A stretch of DNA of 64,000 bases. Source: a virus. The stretch is from positions 1-64,000 of the IMG/VR virus record IMGVR_UViG_3300031715_000001. One strand, given 5' to 3'. The notes beneath the pieces are model-generated. The model worked only from the letters and a program-made list of their open reading frames with translations. It did not search any database and was not told where the DNA came from. Made by a program: the position numbers and the translations under genes. Of this stretch, positions 1 through 7,107 are shown piece by piece; the first letter of the stretch is position 1, and the number at the start of each line of letters is the position of its first letter.

Positions 1-2
1 CA

Positions 3-587
3 ATCGAAGAGTATCTGGCGGCCATGGTCGATACCGCCGATCTGGTTTCAGACGAGGAACAAAAGGAGTTCCTCGTTGAATTCCAGCAAGCACTGACAGT
101 GGCGGTCGACAAGCGCGATCGCGTCGGACAGTTCCACGCGCATCTGGAAATCCAAACTGCGCTGGCCAAGGCGGAGATCGATCGCCTCCAAAAGCGCAAG
201 GCCTTCTATGAGCGCGCCACCGAGAGGCTGGAGGCTTATCTGATCAAGGTGATCGAAAGCCTGGGCCAGGACGAAAAAGGCCGCTACCGAAAACTCGAAG
301 GGAAGACCGTGACCTTTCAGGTACGGCCTTGCCCGGCTTCACTCGACGTTTATGATGAAGCCTTGGTCCCGAGCCAATACAAGATCGCCGAAGTAAAACT
401 CCCGGCGCCGCTGTGGGAGGAATTGATGGAATCGATTGATCTCGATACCCGAACAAAGATTCTGGATCAGGTGAAAGCCGCCACACTGACGATCTCTGCC
501 GCGTCGGTAAAAGCTGTCCTCAATCAGAAGGAGGCGGTCCCCGGCGCGCGGCTCCTCGAAGACAAGCTATCGCTGAGGGTCTCATGA
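3..587 (+). CDS. Gp157-like phage protein, 5' end cut by the window
   Basis: The frame is open from base 3, so the ATG at 24 is probably internal and the true start lies before the window. The protein begins with acidic helices, continues with a long charged helix (roughly residues 35-85, rich in K/E/R) and ends with a globular part containing TFQVRPCPASLDV and YKIAEVK. This order matches the Siphovirus Gp157 family (Sipho_Gp157), found next to phage single-strand-DNA or recombination genes and of uncertain biochemical role. Its stop overlaps the start of the PilZ gene, which suggests translational coupling. Confidence 0.75.
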   Translation: MEEYLAAMVDTADLVSDEEQKEFLVEFQQALTVAVDKRDRVGQFHAHLEIQTALAKAEIDRLQKRKAFYERATERLEAYLIKVIESLGQDEKGRYRKLEGKTVTFQVRPCPASLDVYDEALVPSQYKIAEVKLPAPLWEELMESIDLDTRTKILDQVKAATLTISAASVKAVLNQKEAVPGARLLEDKLSLRVS

Positions 588-961
588 ACCCTCTACCCTT
601 CGATGAGCGCCGCGAAAAACAGCGCTTCTGGATCACTCTCCCATTTACCTACTCCACCGTGGGACGGTGCCGTATCTCAGGCCGGGGAAAGACGCTCAAT
701 ATCTCAAGCTCGGGCCTGTTGATCCAGACCGAAGAAACCTTTTACGCTCGCAACCTGGAGCTATGTATCGAGTGGCCCGTTCTGCTCAATGAGTCAATCG
801 GCCTGCATCTGTGCGTCCGCGCTTTCCTGATCCGAATTAATGGAAACCTGAAAGGCTTGGAGATCAGGAGCCATCACTTCAAACTACGGGGCCGGCACCG
901 GCTAACGCCGAGCGAAGTGCCGGGCCGGGCCATCGTCGGTGCCATCCGGAAAACCGCGTAG
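584..961 (+). CDS. PilZ-domain protein
   Basis: The N-terminus has the PilZ signature: an RR...R cluster (DERREKQRFWITLPF) followed about 25 residues later by GKTLNISSSGLLIQT, the equivalent of the D/NxSxxG c-di-GMP-binding motif. PilZ domains bind cyclic di-GMP, but the first Arg cluster is imperfect, so ligand binding is inferred. At 125 aa it is a single domain. It starts inside the stop of the Gp157-like gene (ATGA overlap). A PilZ protein within phage-like genes is uncommon and could modulate host signalling, or simply be host cargo. Confidence 0.7.
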   Translation: MNPLPFDERREKQRFWITLPFTYSTVGRCRISGRGKTLNISSSGLLIQTEETFYARNLELCIEWPVLLNESIGLHLCVRAFLIRINGNLKGLEIRSHHFKLRGRHRLTPSEVPGRAIVGAIRKTA

Positions 962-977
962 TCGGCATCAACCCGAG

Positions 978-1541
978 TTATTCTTCGGCTCCAGGCTTCA
1001 CAGAGGCTTGGGGCCGTCTTTGTGTCAACCCGGACGTATCCCTACTCAGCTTGTGTAAACCGGCCATCTTTCGGAACTTGGTCCGCAATACGCATACGGC
1101 GCGAAGGTAGCGCACGCGATCGAGCCTACTGACCGGAAAATCGCGCGCCGAGTTGAGATAAATTATGATGGACGCCTGCCTTCGAGCGGGTAACTCCAGA
1201 ATCTGTTTGTGGACCGCCGCGCACTGCTCCTCGCGAATGACCATGGTCTCGGCCGAGAGAATCCGGCAGTCCACGGCGTCAAGGGCATCCATCTGAATTT
1301 CCTCCGGTCTCCGGAGGGCGTGCCGCCGGCGCACCATGGTGTGAGCCGCGTTTCTCACGATCGAATGAAGCCAGGCGGACAGATTTCTCGCCTGTCCCCG
1401 ATGCCTCCAGGCCAGCAACGCCGCATCCTGAACGACGTCGTCCAGGTCGTCCGGCCTTTCGATGTAAAGACGCGCCGTCTGCCTCATCAGCGGCAGCGCG
1501 GCTTCTAACTCCATCCCGAACTTCTGATCGAACTCAGTCAT
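978..1541 (-). CDS. ECF-type sigma factor
   Basis: Residues 28-70 carry a recognisable sigma region 2: DDLDDVVQDAALLAWRH followed by LSAWLHSIVRN. The C-terminal half, where region 4 should sit, is degenerate: ELPARRQASIIIYL is followed by an unusual basic stretch instead of a clear helix-turn-helix. It probably directs RNA polymerase to a subset of promoters, or is a regulator derived from a sigma factor. Its ATG overlaps the TGA of the LuxR-type gene upstream (ATGA), so the two are probably made together. Confidence 0.7.
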   Translation of the reverse strand: MTEFDQKFGMELEAALPLMRQTARLYIERPDDLDDVVQDAALLAWRHRGQARNLSAWLHSIVRNAAHTMVRRRHALRRPEEIQMDALDAVDCRILSAETMVIREEQCAAVHKQILELPARRQASIIIYLNSARDFPVSRLDRVRYLRAVCVLRTKFRKMAGLHKLSRDTSGLTQRRPQASVKPGAEE

Positions 1542-1828
1542 GCTGGTTTTCTGACCACATCACAAGTGGCCAATATCAACTCTACGATGGAATGGACGCC
1601 GCGCTTCTCATAAATACGTGCCATCGTAGCTCTTACCACTTTCTCGTTTCGGCCCAATAATAGTGCGATCTCCGCCGGCTTCTGACCTCGGATCAGCAAC
1701 TCTTCTACTTCGCATTGGGGGGTGGATAATACTTGACCACCGCGCTCCGAGCGTAGATCTTTCGGCAGATGGAACCGCATCTTATCAATATGCTCGCTTG
1801 CCGATACCCGTACCCCAGATCGTTCCAC
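1538..1828 (-). CDS. LuxR-type helix-turn-helix regulator
   Basis: The C-terminal 60 residues form a GerE/LuxR DNA-binding domain: LSTPQCEVEELLIRGQKPAE, then IALLLGRNEKVVRATMARIY. No receiver or sensor domain is present, so it is a small stand-alone DNA-binding protein. The open frame runs back to 2041, but that part translates a family A palindrome (1871-1937) and a 9-bp tandem repeat, so I prefer the GTG at 1828; an ATG 15 codons later is also possible. Two copies of CGTGGAAC around 1820-1850 may be operator half-sites. The gene is coupled to the downstream sigma gene. Confidence 0.6.
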   Translation of the reverse strand: MERSGVRVSASEHIDKMRFHLPKDLRSERGGQVLSTPQCEVEELLIRGQKPAEIALLLGRNEKVVRATMARIYEKRGVHSIVELILATCDVVRKPA

Positions 1829-1870
1829 GTGAATCTTAATTGTTCCACGAAGAGTATGAGAAGCATTTTC

Positions 1871-1937
1871 CGTCCTGCGCCAATCTGGCATATGGCGCAG
1901 TGAAGAGCGGACGCACCACCGGGGCGATCCGTTCATT
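1871..1937 (-). repeat. Family A palindromic element, copy 1
   Basis: The stem is GCGCCA/TGGCGC, closing a loop TATGCCAGAT (read on the - strand), with 3' flank GGACGG and distal end ATGAACGGATC. It lies just upstream of the LuxR-type gene and in its transcription sense. Confidence 0.8.
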
Positions 1938-1943
1938 GGCTCC

Positions 1944-1985
1944 GATTCCCCGCATTTCCCGCATTTCCCGCATTTCCCCCGCATC
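1944..1985. repeat. Short tandem repeat, unit about 9 bp
   Basis: The unit ATTTCCCGC repeats in tandem about three times, with imperfect edges. It would encode GKCGKCGKC on the - strand if translated, but it lies upstream of the likely start of the LuxR-type gene. Confidence 0.7.
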
Positions 1986-2136
1986 CCGTGCCGCCTCCGA
2001 TCAGGCCCTTGACCATAGCCCACAACTCCGCTGTAAGTCACTCCGTTTCAATGGGTTGAAGGGCCTGCCGTGCAGCAAGGTGCACCTTCCTGCACGGGTG
2101 AAATCAAGCGTTCTGGCCTACTGTTTGCCTCACCGA

Positions 2137-2736
2137 TTACCTCGCGCGGCGGGGGACTTTCTGCACATTCTGCAAGGCCAGTCGGAGCGTCGCCTGGGGT
2201 ATTCCCATCTCCATTTCCATCGCCCGCCAGCTCAGCCCTGTGGCCCGCAGCCGCGCGGCTTCGTCTCTCCGGAAGACTCTTTTCGGCCGCCCGCAGTGCT
2301 TGCCCTGACGTTGTGCTTCGGCAACGCCGGCGCGCACGCGCTCGACAATCAGGTCCCGCTCGAACTCGGCGAAAGCGCCAAAGATGTGCATCAGGAACTT
2401 GCCCATCGGCGACTTGGTGTCGGTGTCGATGTTCTGCGAGGGCACGATAAAGCGGATCCCCGCTGAATCGAGGGTCTGGACGTTCTCGATCAAGTGCTGG
2501 AGGGACCGGCCGAAACGATCAAGCTTCCACACCAACACGACGTCGAACTTCTTCAGCCGGGCGTCCTGGAGCAGCCGGTCAAGGACGGGACGCTTGCCGC
2601 CAGCCTTACCCGAAGCCGTTTCCACGTATTCGGTGGGTTGCCACCCGGACCGCTCGATGTATCCGCGGAGTTCGGTAAGCTGAAGCCCGCAATTCTGATC
2701 TTCGGTGGAGACGCGGGCGTAGATGGCGGCGGTCAT
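2137..2736 (-). CDS. Serine recombinase (resolvase/invertase family)
   Basis: This is a full-length small serine recombinase of 199 aa. The N-terminus IYARVSTEDQ contains the catalytic Ser10 with Arg8. KLDRFGRSLQHLIENVQTL and PMGKFLMHIFGAFAEFERDL are the conserved active-site and E-helix motifs, and the C-terminal 35 residues (RLRATGLSWRAMEMEMGIPQ) form the DNA-binding helix-turn-helix. It would cut and rejoin DNA at paired sites, for dimer resolution, inversion or mobility. Directly upstream are three iterated TGACRYAATCAAG sites, plausible binding or res sites. It is not part of a visible transposon. Confidence 0.92.
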   Translation of the reverse strand: MTAAIYARVSTEDQNCGLQLTELRGYIERSGWQPTEYVETASGKAGGKRPVLDRLLQDARLKKFDVVLVWKLDRFGRSLQHLIENVQTLDSAGIRFIVPSQNIDTDTKSPMGKFLMHIFGAFAEFERDLIVERVRAGVAEAQRQGKHCGRPKRVFRRDEAARLRATGLSWRAMEMEMGIPQATLRLALQNVQKVPRRAR

Positions 2737-2746
2737 TATGTGTTTC

Positions 2747-2794
2747 TGACGTAATCAAGTATTGACACAATCAAGATACTCTGACATAATCAAG
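2747..2794. promoter_or_regulatory. Three iterated TGACRYAATCAAG sites upstream of the recombinase
   Basis: Near-identical 13-mers occur at 2747-2759, 2763-2775 and 2782-2794 (TGACGTAATCAAG, TGACACAATCAAG, TGACATAATCAAG). The first begins 11 bp upstream of the recombinase ATG. Spacings of 16 and 19 bp suggest binding on related DNA faces. They could be a recombination site or autoregulatory operators. Confidence 0.65.
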
Positions 2795-2885
2795 TTGTTC
2801 TGGGATACCGGGACAGAAGGAGCTTGCAATGGTCGAGCGGTGGAACTCCGCTCGTGGATTGTAACTTGCTGGTTCACTTGTGCTC

Positions 2886-3011
2886 ATGAAAACTAAAGCT
2901 AAATGGGGTGGCCGGCGTCAAGGCGCCGGCCGCCCATTCTCCAAGCAACCCCGCTGTAAATGTGGCGCGATGACACTGAAGCGCGCCAAGGCCCGTGCCC
3001 ACAAGTGCTAG
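2886..3011 (+). CDS. Small basic protein with GGRRxGAGRP motif and Cys pairs
   Basis: A 41-residue reading frame starts with MKTKAKWGGRRQGAGRP, the GGxRxGAGRP motif common at the N-terminus of small phage DNA-associated proteins. It ends with CKCGAMTLKRAKARAHKC, which offers three or four cysteines and a histidine for a zinc knuckle. It is very basic, so nucleic-acid binding is likely. No strong Shine-Dalgarno sequence is visible, and the call rests on composition and motif. The exact family is not recognised. Confidence 0.55.
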   Translation: MKTKAKWGGRRQGAGRPFSKQPRCKCGAMTLKRAKARAHKC

Positions 3012-3140
3012 CGACCCGCTCCGAAAGCCTCAGAGGGCGTACGACCCAGGGTCGCAACCTACGAGCCGCATCCGAGGAAAGCCTGAACGAAAAAAGATCT
3101 AAAGGGTGTACAATCTTTCGCAGGAGGGACACCGCGTCCT

Positions 3141-3356
3141 ATGCCTGGTCAACACTTCAAAGCCACACCCATTCCGCTCAACAAGATTCCGGAGCCTTTG
3201 CAGCCGGTCGCAAAAGCCTTAGCCCGCGATACCAACGCCGCCATCGTCACCGGGGATATAACAACCGAAGGATTGCACAAGTACTTCACTGCCTTGGACG
3301 AGTGGGTCACACAACAAAGGAATTCGCTACCTGAAGCCGCCGGCGCCGCAGGTTAA
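3141..3356 (+). CDS. Small hypothetical protein
   Basis: A 71-aa protein with no recognised domain; it looks like one small helical unit (VAKALARDTNAAIVTGDITT). An AGGAGGG ribosome-binding site lies about 12 bp before the ATG and a TACAAT box lies further upstream, so it is probably expressed from its own promoter. Its stop overlaps the convergent gene on the - strand by 4 bp. Confidence 0.6.
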   Translation: MPGQHFKATPIPLNKIPEPLQPVAKALARDTNAAIVTGDITTEGLHKYFTALDEWVTQQRNSLPEAAGAAG

Positions 3357-3535
3357 AGACGACTGGCTTTCGCGGCCATAGCCTTTAGCTTCTGGGTAGC
3401 TTTGACTTCATCTTCGGCATTCAAGCCCGCAATTTGTTTGCGCATGTTCTCGTTGTCGGCTTTCAATCTCGCACGTTCACGGTCTACTACGTCCCTTAAT
3501 TGAAGTAGAGGATCCCAAGCATTGGGAGTTTTCAT
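3353..3535 (-). CDS. Small coiled-coil protein
   Basis: A 60-aa protein starting at MKTPNAWDPLLQLRD, followed by a continuous charged helix (REREARLKADNEN-type heptads) typical of a short coiled coil. A TTG three codons upstream is an alternative start. It converges with the preceding + gene and is the last gene of the minus-strand membrane/lysis block. No family recognised. Confidence 0.55.
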   Translation of the reverse strand: MKTPNAWDPLLQLRDVVDRERARLKADNENMRKQIAGLNAEDEVKATQKLKAMAAKASRL

Positions 3536-3562
3536 AACCGACAAGCTTTCTTAACAGATCTT

Positions 3563-3764
3563 CCGTCCTGCGCTCTCCTGACCACAGGCATCCAGGATGG
3601 GCGGCCTCGGGTAGGGGCATCCTCAGAGCCCGATCTTGTCCGCTCACAAGTAGACCGTTCCTGGATTCCCCTGGCCGATCCTGCGGATAAGTTGGGTTAC
3701 CCGTCTTCGCTTCTGGCCGACGAGCGCGGTGAAGAGGGACGAGTAACCGACCGTTCCGTTTATT
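3563..3764 (-). repeat. Family A palindromic element, copy 2 (longest form, about 200 bp)
   Basis: The usual GCGC/GCGC outer stem is opened by a large insert holding several sub-hairpins. About 120 bp of the insert is nearly identical to copy 26 at 40411-40572. The distal end AATAAACGGA supplies the TAA stop of the holin-like gene ending at 3760. Confidence 0.85.
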
Positions 3765-4212
3765 TGCCCGGCACTGAAGGTTTTACTTCGGTCTTTCGCC
3801 GTGCTTGAGCTTCTGCCAAGGACGGCTCACCCGTCGGAACGCGCCCGGTTAGTTCTTGCAATATTCGCTCCAGTTTTGCGATGTAGGCCAAGGCTTCGGT
3901 GAGCCTGCTGTTGACCAGGATATGAATCTCGCTCTGGGTCTCTTCAATGCCCGCTAGAGCAATGTTGGTTTTACTGGTGGTGGCAACGAGGGCAATGCGT
4001 GCATCCTCGACTTTCATTGCAATCTCGGCCGCCGCGGCTGTCGATTCTTTGTGGGCGGCAATTGTCGCAGCCTCGGTTCTGTCGTGAGCCTCGCGCGCCA
4101 GCTTGGCATTGCGATTCGCAATGAAGGTATTCACCAACGTTGCGATCGGGTTGGCCGCGATCACTCCAAAAGCTGAGATGGCCGCAGCCAGCGGAACATT
4201 GTTCAAATCCAC
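3760..4212 (-). CDS. Phage membrane protein with coiled coil, possibly holin-related
   Basis: Starts with GTG immediately after the stop of the preceding gene. The N-terminus (AAAISAFGVIAANPIATLV) is a single hydrophobic segment, followed by a long Ala/Glu-rich coiled coil (HDRTEAATIAAHKESTAAAA and KVEDARIALVATT). The phrase EIHILVNSRLTEALAYIAKL resembles the IHxLVNS segment of proteins found near phage endolysins. A lysis or holin-accessory role is inferred from this and from the amidase 4 kb upstream in the same direction. Its TAA lies in the end of a family A element. Confidence 0.55.
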   Translation of the reverse strand: MDLNNVPLAAAISAFGVIAANPIATLVNTFIANRNAKLAREAHDRTEAATIAAHKESTAAAAEIAMKVEDARIALVATTSKTNIALAGIEETQSEIHILVNSRLTEALAYIAKLERILQELTGRVPTGEPSLAEAQARRKTEVKPSVPGK

Positions 4213-4371
4213 TTAAATACCACCACGGAAAAAGATGAGCAGCAGGAAGATCACCAGCACCAGGCCGATGACGCCGATCCCACCACCAGCACCCCACTGG
4301 GAGTAGCCATACCAACCGCCTCCTCCACCGAAGACCAAGAGCAGGATGATGATCAACAGAATTAATCCCAT
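4213..4371 (-). CDS. Small glycine-rich double-membrane-span protein (DUF3309-like)
   Basis: A 52-aa protein starting at MGLILLIIILLLVF, with a good AAAGGAA site 8 bp upstream. It consists of two hydrophobic spans separated by GGGGGWYGYSQWGAGGG. This layout is that of DUF3309-type small membrane proteins, whose function is unknown. The longer frame starting at 4404 lacks a ribosome site. It ends directly against the GTG of the next gene. Confidence 0.65.
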   Translation of the reverse strand: MGLILLIIILLLVFGGGGGWYGYSQWGAGGGIGVIGLVLVIFLLLIFFRGGI

Positions 4372-4373
4372 GT

Positions 4374-4655
4374 TCAGATTTCCTTTGAGTGTGTGTCCAC
4401 GCAATCGGTGGCGAGTGGCTGATCGGCCAGGAGTTTCACTGGCTGAAGTTTGTTGTTAAACGTCAATTGCTGAAGCCAGACGTCTCCGGTGAAGAGAATT
4501 TGCAGCCGTTCCAACCAAGTTGCATGCCAGCGCGAGGTGACCATACCGTCCGACCTGATTAGAGCGGGGAGTTCCTCGTACTGCGGTTGACCGGCGCCGA
4601 TGTTGCGTTCGGTTAAACCTGCGACTTCGTGGAGTACGGGCGATGCGGGTTTCAT
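4374..4655 (-). CDS. Conserved phage hypothetical protein
   Basis: A 93-aa soluble protein. Segments such as GAGQPQYEELPAL, SRWHATWLERLQILFTGDVW and LTFNNKLQPVKL fit a small phage protein type I have seen near lysis and structural genes (ALxxxxGxxxTRWxxTxxERLxxLxxGDxxLxxLTFGxxLQPxxL). The function is unknown. It overlaps the stop of the papain-like gene by 4 bp (ATGA), so they are coupled. Confidence 0.6.
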   Translation of the reverse strand: MKPASPVLHEVAGLTERNIGAGQPQYEELPALIRSDGMVTSRWHATWLERLQILFTGDVWLQQLTFNNKLQPVKLLADQPLATDCVDTHSKEI

Positions 4656-5767
4656 TCGATTATTTCCTTACTACCCTTGGCAATCAGGCTAGCGGCGCGA
4701 GTTGCGGCATTGGCTACCGCGAGCGCGATCCGCTGAGACGACGTCAAGGGAGCGCTGGTCAATTCCGAGGTAAGAGCACTTTGAGCGGCTTCGGACCGCG
4801 CGATCGCGGCGGTGACGTCCGAGACGTACTTGTTCACGTCCGTGATATATACCGTGGAACTGATCGGGGCGGCCGGTGGGACGACGACAGGCGGCGAGAC
4901 GGGAACCGGCGGGGGGACTACGACAACCGGAGGCGTGACGGTGCCACCCATGGAATTGAAATAACCGACCAGCAGCGAATACGTCCCGCTGGGAGCTTTT
5001 TGCGTGGCTTGGTTTGCCCAGTCCGGGTTTAGCACGGTGTACAATTCACCGCCCACCGAAGAGGCGCAATACTTCGCCAGCGCCGCCCACGTCATAATTC
5101 CGATCATGCCCCAGGTGCTGATGATGATTCCTACAGCGGTGTAACCGATCGCGACGACGCAATGACCATTGTTGGGGTCGGGATCGCCCGCTACGTCCCA
5201 AACAAATCCCGATTCGGAAGGGAACGGCGTGATCCAGGCGGCGGGAAGATTTAAGCCCAGTACATTGTCGCCGAACAGCCAAATTGTGCTCTTAACCTGA
5301 GCGACGTTGGTGGGATCGACCGCTAGCCATCCAGCGATCTTGTGAGAGCCGTCGGCGAGCAGCCCGTTTGCCTGCCAGTAGGTCAGGGCGGTGTCGATAT
5401 TGCAACCCTGGTCCGTAGACGGATCGGCGGGATTGAACTCGCCGCCGCTCATTCCCGTGTAGTTAAACTCTGTCTGTGTATCGGTGAAAATGATTGCGGG
5501 ACCGCCAGCATTGCCTGTAAACACGCCGTCGGCATGTTCGGTAGCGGCCGGTACACAGCAACCCAGGACATTATTGAGGTAAATCAGCAGCAGCGCAGCC
5601 ATCGCCTCAGGCGAGTAATCGATGGTCGCCGGAGCAGTCGGCAGGCTTTCGAGCGGAAGATAATCCTTGATCTTGGCGTGCGCCTCTATGATCTCGATTG
5701 GCGTCTGCTTTCTGCCAAAGAAGACACGCCTTCCGGTCAGAGGATGGATGACACTTTTTACTGGCAT
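4652..5767 (-). CDS. Papain-fold (C1-like) protein with proline-rich linker and helical tail
   Basis: Starts at ATG 5767 (MPVKSVIHPLTG); a TTG six codons earlier is possible. Residues about 66-72 (NNVLGCCVPAATE) resemble the catalytic Cys block of papain-like peptidases, H202 sits in NNGHCVVAIGYTAVG like the catalytic His block, and ISTWG (216-220) stands where papains have NSWG, so the usual Asn is not conserved. A Pro/Val linker (about 275-310) joins a helical tail, ITDVNKYVSDVTAAIARSEA. That tail resembles the whole of the next protein. It may be a structural or host-surface protein rather than an active protease. Confidence 0.65.
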   Translation of the reverse strand: MPVKSVIHPLTGRRVFFGRKQTPIEIIEAHAKIKDYLPLESLPTAPATIDYSPEAMAALLLIYLNNVLGCCVPAATEHADGVFTGNAGGPAIIFTDTQTEFNYTGMSGGEFNPADPSTDQGCNIDTALTYWQANGLLADGSHKIAGWLAVDPTNVAQVKSTIWLFGDNVLGLNLPAAWITPFPSESGFVWDVAGDPDPNNGHCVVAIGYTAVGIIISTWGMIGIMTWAALAKYCASSVGGELYTVLNPDWANQATQKAPSGTYSLLVGYFNSMGGTVTPPVVVVPPPVPVSPPVVVPPAAPISSTVYITDVNKYVSDVTAAIARSEAAQSALTSELTSAPLTSSQRIALAVANAATRAASLIAKGSKEIIE

Positions 5768-5835
5768 GATTTTCCTGTCGAGCAAAAGATCGGGCTCCTC
5801 TTTGGGGGAAAGAGGAACCCGAGGGGAAGGAAGGC

Positions 5836-6075
5836 TTATTTCTTCTTAGCGGAGCTGGCGACGTCGAAGGCGTTGACCGTGGTATCGGCTGCGTCTACGG
5901 CGGCGTCCGCGGCATTGAGGGCGGTCTGCTGGGCGGGCGTCAGGCTGGCGGCCGCAAGGGCTGCGGTCAGCGCGGTCATGGTCGCCTGGGCTCGCGCGAT
6001 CGCGGCTTGAGAATCCGTGACGTATTGATTCACGTCATTGATGAACGTGGTCGGGTTTACTGGGCTGGTTGCCAT
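5836..6075 (-). CDS. Small helical protein paralogous to the papain-like protein's tail
   Basis: A 79-aa protein, almost entirely Ala-rich helix. INDVNQYVTDSQAAIARAQA aligns with ITDVNKYVSDVTAAIARSEA of the papain-like protein just downstream, and QQTALNAADAAVDAADTTVN aligns with the 58-aa protein just upstream. It looks like a free copy of a module that has also been fused to a larger protein. Its function is unknown; its location suggests a structural or membrane-associated partner. Confidence 0.6.
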   Translation of the reverse strand: MATSPVNPTTFINDVNQYVTDSQAAIARAQATMTALTAALAAASLTPAQQTALNAADAAVDAADTTVNAFDVASSAKKK

Positions 6076-6115
6076 TGTCTTGAATTTCTCCTTGTGAGTT
6101 TTTGATTGCTTGAAA

Positions 6116-6292
6116 CTACGGTTTGGCCGTGGGGTCGAAACCCTTTACGGCCTGGTCTGCGGTCTTGACTGACGCATCAGCTTCATCCATTGCGATCTGC
6201 TGAGGGTTAGGCAAGCCTTGAAGTAGAGCGAGGAGGGATTGGTATAGAGAGGGCTCTACGTCTTTAAGGTGAAGGTCAATGTCGATTTGCAT
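6116..6292 (-). CDS. Small helical protein, third member of the ADASV family
   Basis: A 58-aa frame with an AGGAGAA site directly before the ATG. The N-terminus MQIDIDLHLKDVEPSLYQSL is new, but the C-terminus QQIAMDEADASVKTADQAVK matches the 79-aa downstream neighbour position for position (QQxAxxxADAxVxxADxxVxxFD). Together with the tail of the papain-fold protein this gives three adjacent relatives. Function unknown. Confidence 0.6.
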   Translation of the reverse strand: MQIDIDLHLKDVEPSLYQSLLALLQGLPNPQQIAMDEADASVKTADQAVKGFDPTAKP

Positions 6293-6332
6293 TTCTCCTT
6301 TCCCTTCTGAAAACTAGATTGTGGAGATTGAT

Positions 6333-6463
6333 CCGTTTCGCGCTGCCGACCACTAGCGTTCTGGATGGGTGGCCTTGTCCCGCCGGATAAGCAGGGGTAC
6401 CCGTCTTCGCCCCTGGCCAGCAGCGCGGTGAAGACGGGACGGTAACCGGGCGGTCCGTTTATT
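6333..6463 (-). repeat. Family A palindromic element, copy 3 (medium form)
   Basis: The GCGCTG...CAGCGC outer stem holds an insert with the arms GACCACTAGCGTTC, CCTTGTCCCGCCGGATAAG and ACCCGTCTTCG. The distal AATAAACGGA end provides the stop codon of the 53-aa membrane protein ending at 6459. Confidence 0.8.
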
Positions 6464-6620
6464 GGAACGCTGCGTGGATCGGAGCCCAGCCGAGCGCGGC
6501 CGTCAGGAACACCAGTCCCCAGGCGATCAACGCGCTGTTATACGGCCATACGGGATTACGGAAGTGACCGATTCCGGCGAGAATGAAAAGCACAATCGCC
6601 ACGATGAAACATGCGAGCAT
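6459..6620 (-). CDS. 53-aa small membrane protein
   Basis: The frame reads MLACFIVAIVLFILAGIGHF, then a turn (RNPVWPYNS), then a second span ALIAWGLVFLTAALGW, ending IHAAFQ. Two transmembrane helices with a short loop fit a small phage membrane protein such as a holin or antiholin. A strong AAAGGAG lies 8 bp before the ATG and directly after the stop of the preceding gene. Its TAA belongs to the end of family A copy 3. Confidence 0.7.
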   Translation of the reverse strand: MLACFIVAIVLFILAGIGHFRNPVWPYNSALIAWGLVFLTAALGWAPIHAAFQ

Positions 6621-6632
6621 GAGAGTTCTCCT

Positions 6633-6929
6633 TTACGCTTTGGGCGGGGTTGGTACGGGCGCGTTCACGCCTGTAGCCGGTTCCTGGTTGGCGGCGGCGA
6701 GCGCTTGCACAGTGGAAGGTTGTCCGTGATCGCCACCCGTTACGTTCGAATCCTTGGCGAAGAAGCCCAAGACTCCAACCACTAAGGCGAACCATACCAG
6801 GGGGTCGTTGATAATTGCGACTAGCATTGTGTGTTTCGAAGCCTGTAATACACCGAGAGCTACCGCTGCAAGACCAGAGATAGTGGTCTTCCAAGAAGCC
6901 ATACTCGGAGTTTTAATCTGAATAGTCAC
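6633..6929 (-). CDS. Holin-like membrane protein
   Basis: GTG at 6929 is preceded closely by GAAGGAA; ATG at 6902 (MASWKTTISGLAAVALGVLQ) is the alternative. The core has two hydrophobic stretches (ISGLAAVALGVLQ and PLVWFALVVGVLGFFAKDSN) followed by VTGGDHGQPSTVQALAAANQ. The FFAKDxNVTGG ending is one I associate with small phage membrane proteins near endolysins. A role in lysis timing is inferred. The frame extends upstream into family A copy 4 but that part is probably untranslated. Confidence 0.6.
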   Translation of the reverse strand: MTIQIKTPSMASWKTTISGLAAVALGVLQASKHTMLVAIINDPLVWFALVVGVLGFFAKDSNVTGGDHGQPSTVQALAAANQEPATGVNAPVPTPPKA

Positions 6930-6961
6930 ATTTCCTTCAAGATGTAATGCATCAGGATTTG

Positions 6962-7029
6962 CCGTCCTGCGCTCTCCTGTCAACGAGCGCGGAGCACAGG
7001 GAACGCATTACCGGGTGTTCCGTTTATTT
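6962..7029 (-). repeat. Family A palindromic element, copy 4
   Basis: The stem is GCGCTC/GAGCGC with loop GTTGACAGGA; the distal end is AATAAACGGAAC. It lies between the 241-aa secreted protein and the holin-like gene, in transcription sense, and abuts family C copy 1. Confidence 0.8.
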
Positions 7030-7031
7030 GT

Positions 7032-7089
7032 GGGCTCAGAGCGCGCACGGACGAACTTGATCCGTTAACGAGCGATGAGCCAAGCGTGA
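7032..7089. repeat. Family C repeat, copy 1
   Basis: Contains GAGCGCGCACGGACGAAC, then AGCGATGAGCCAAGCGTGAA. It is alignable over about 55 bp with copies at 21625 and 24645. Here it is intergenic, next to family A copy 4. Confidence 0.65.
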
Positions 7090-7107
7090 ACCTAAAAGCA
7101 AGCTGAC

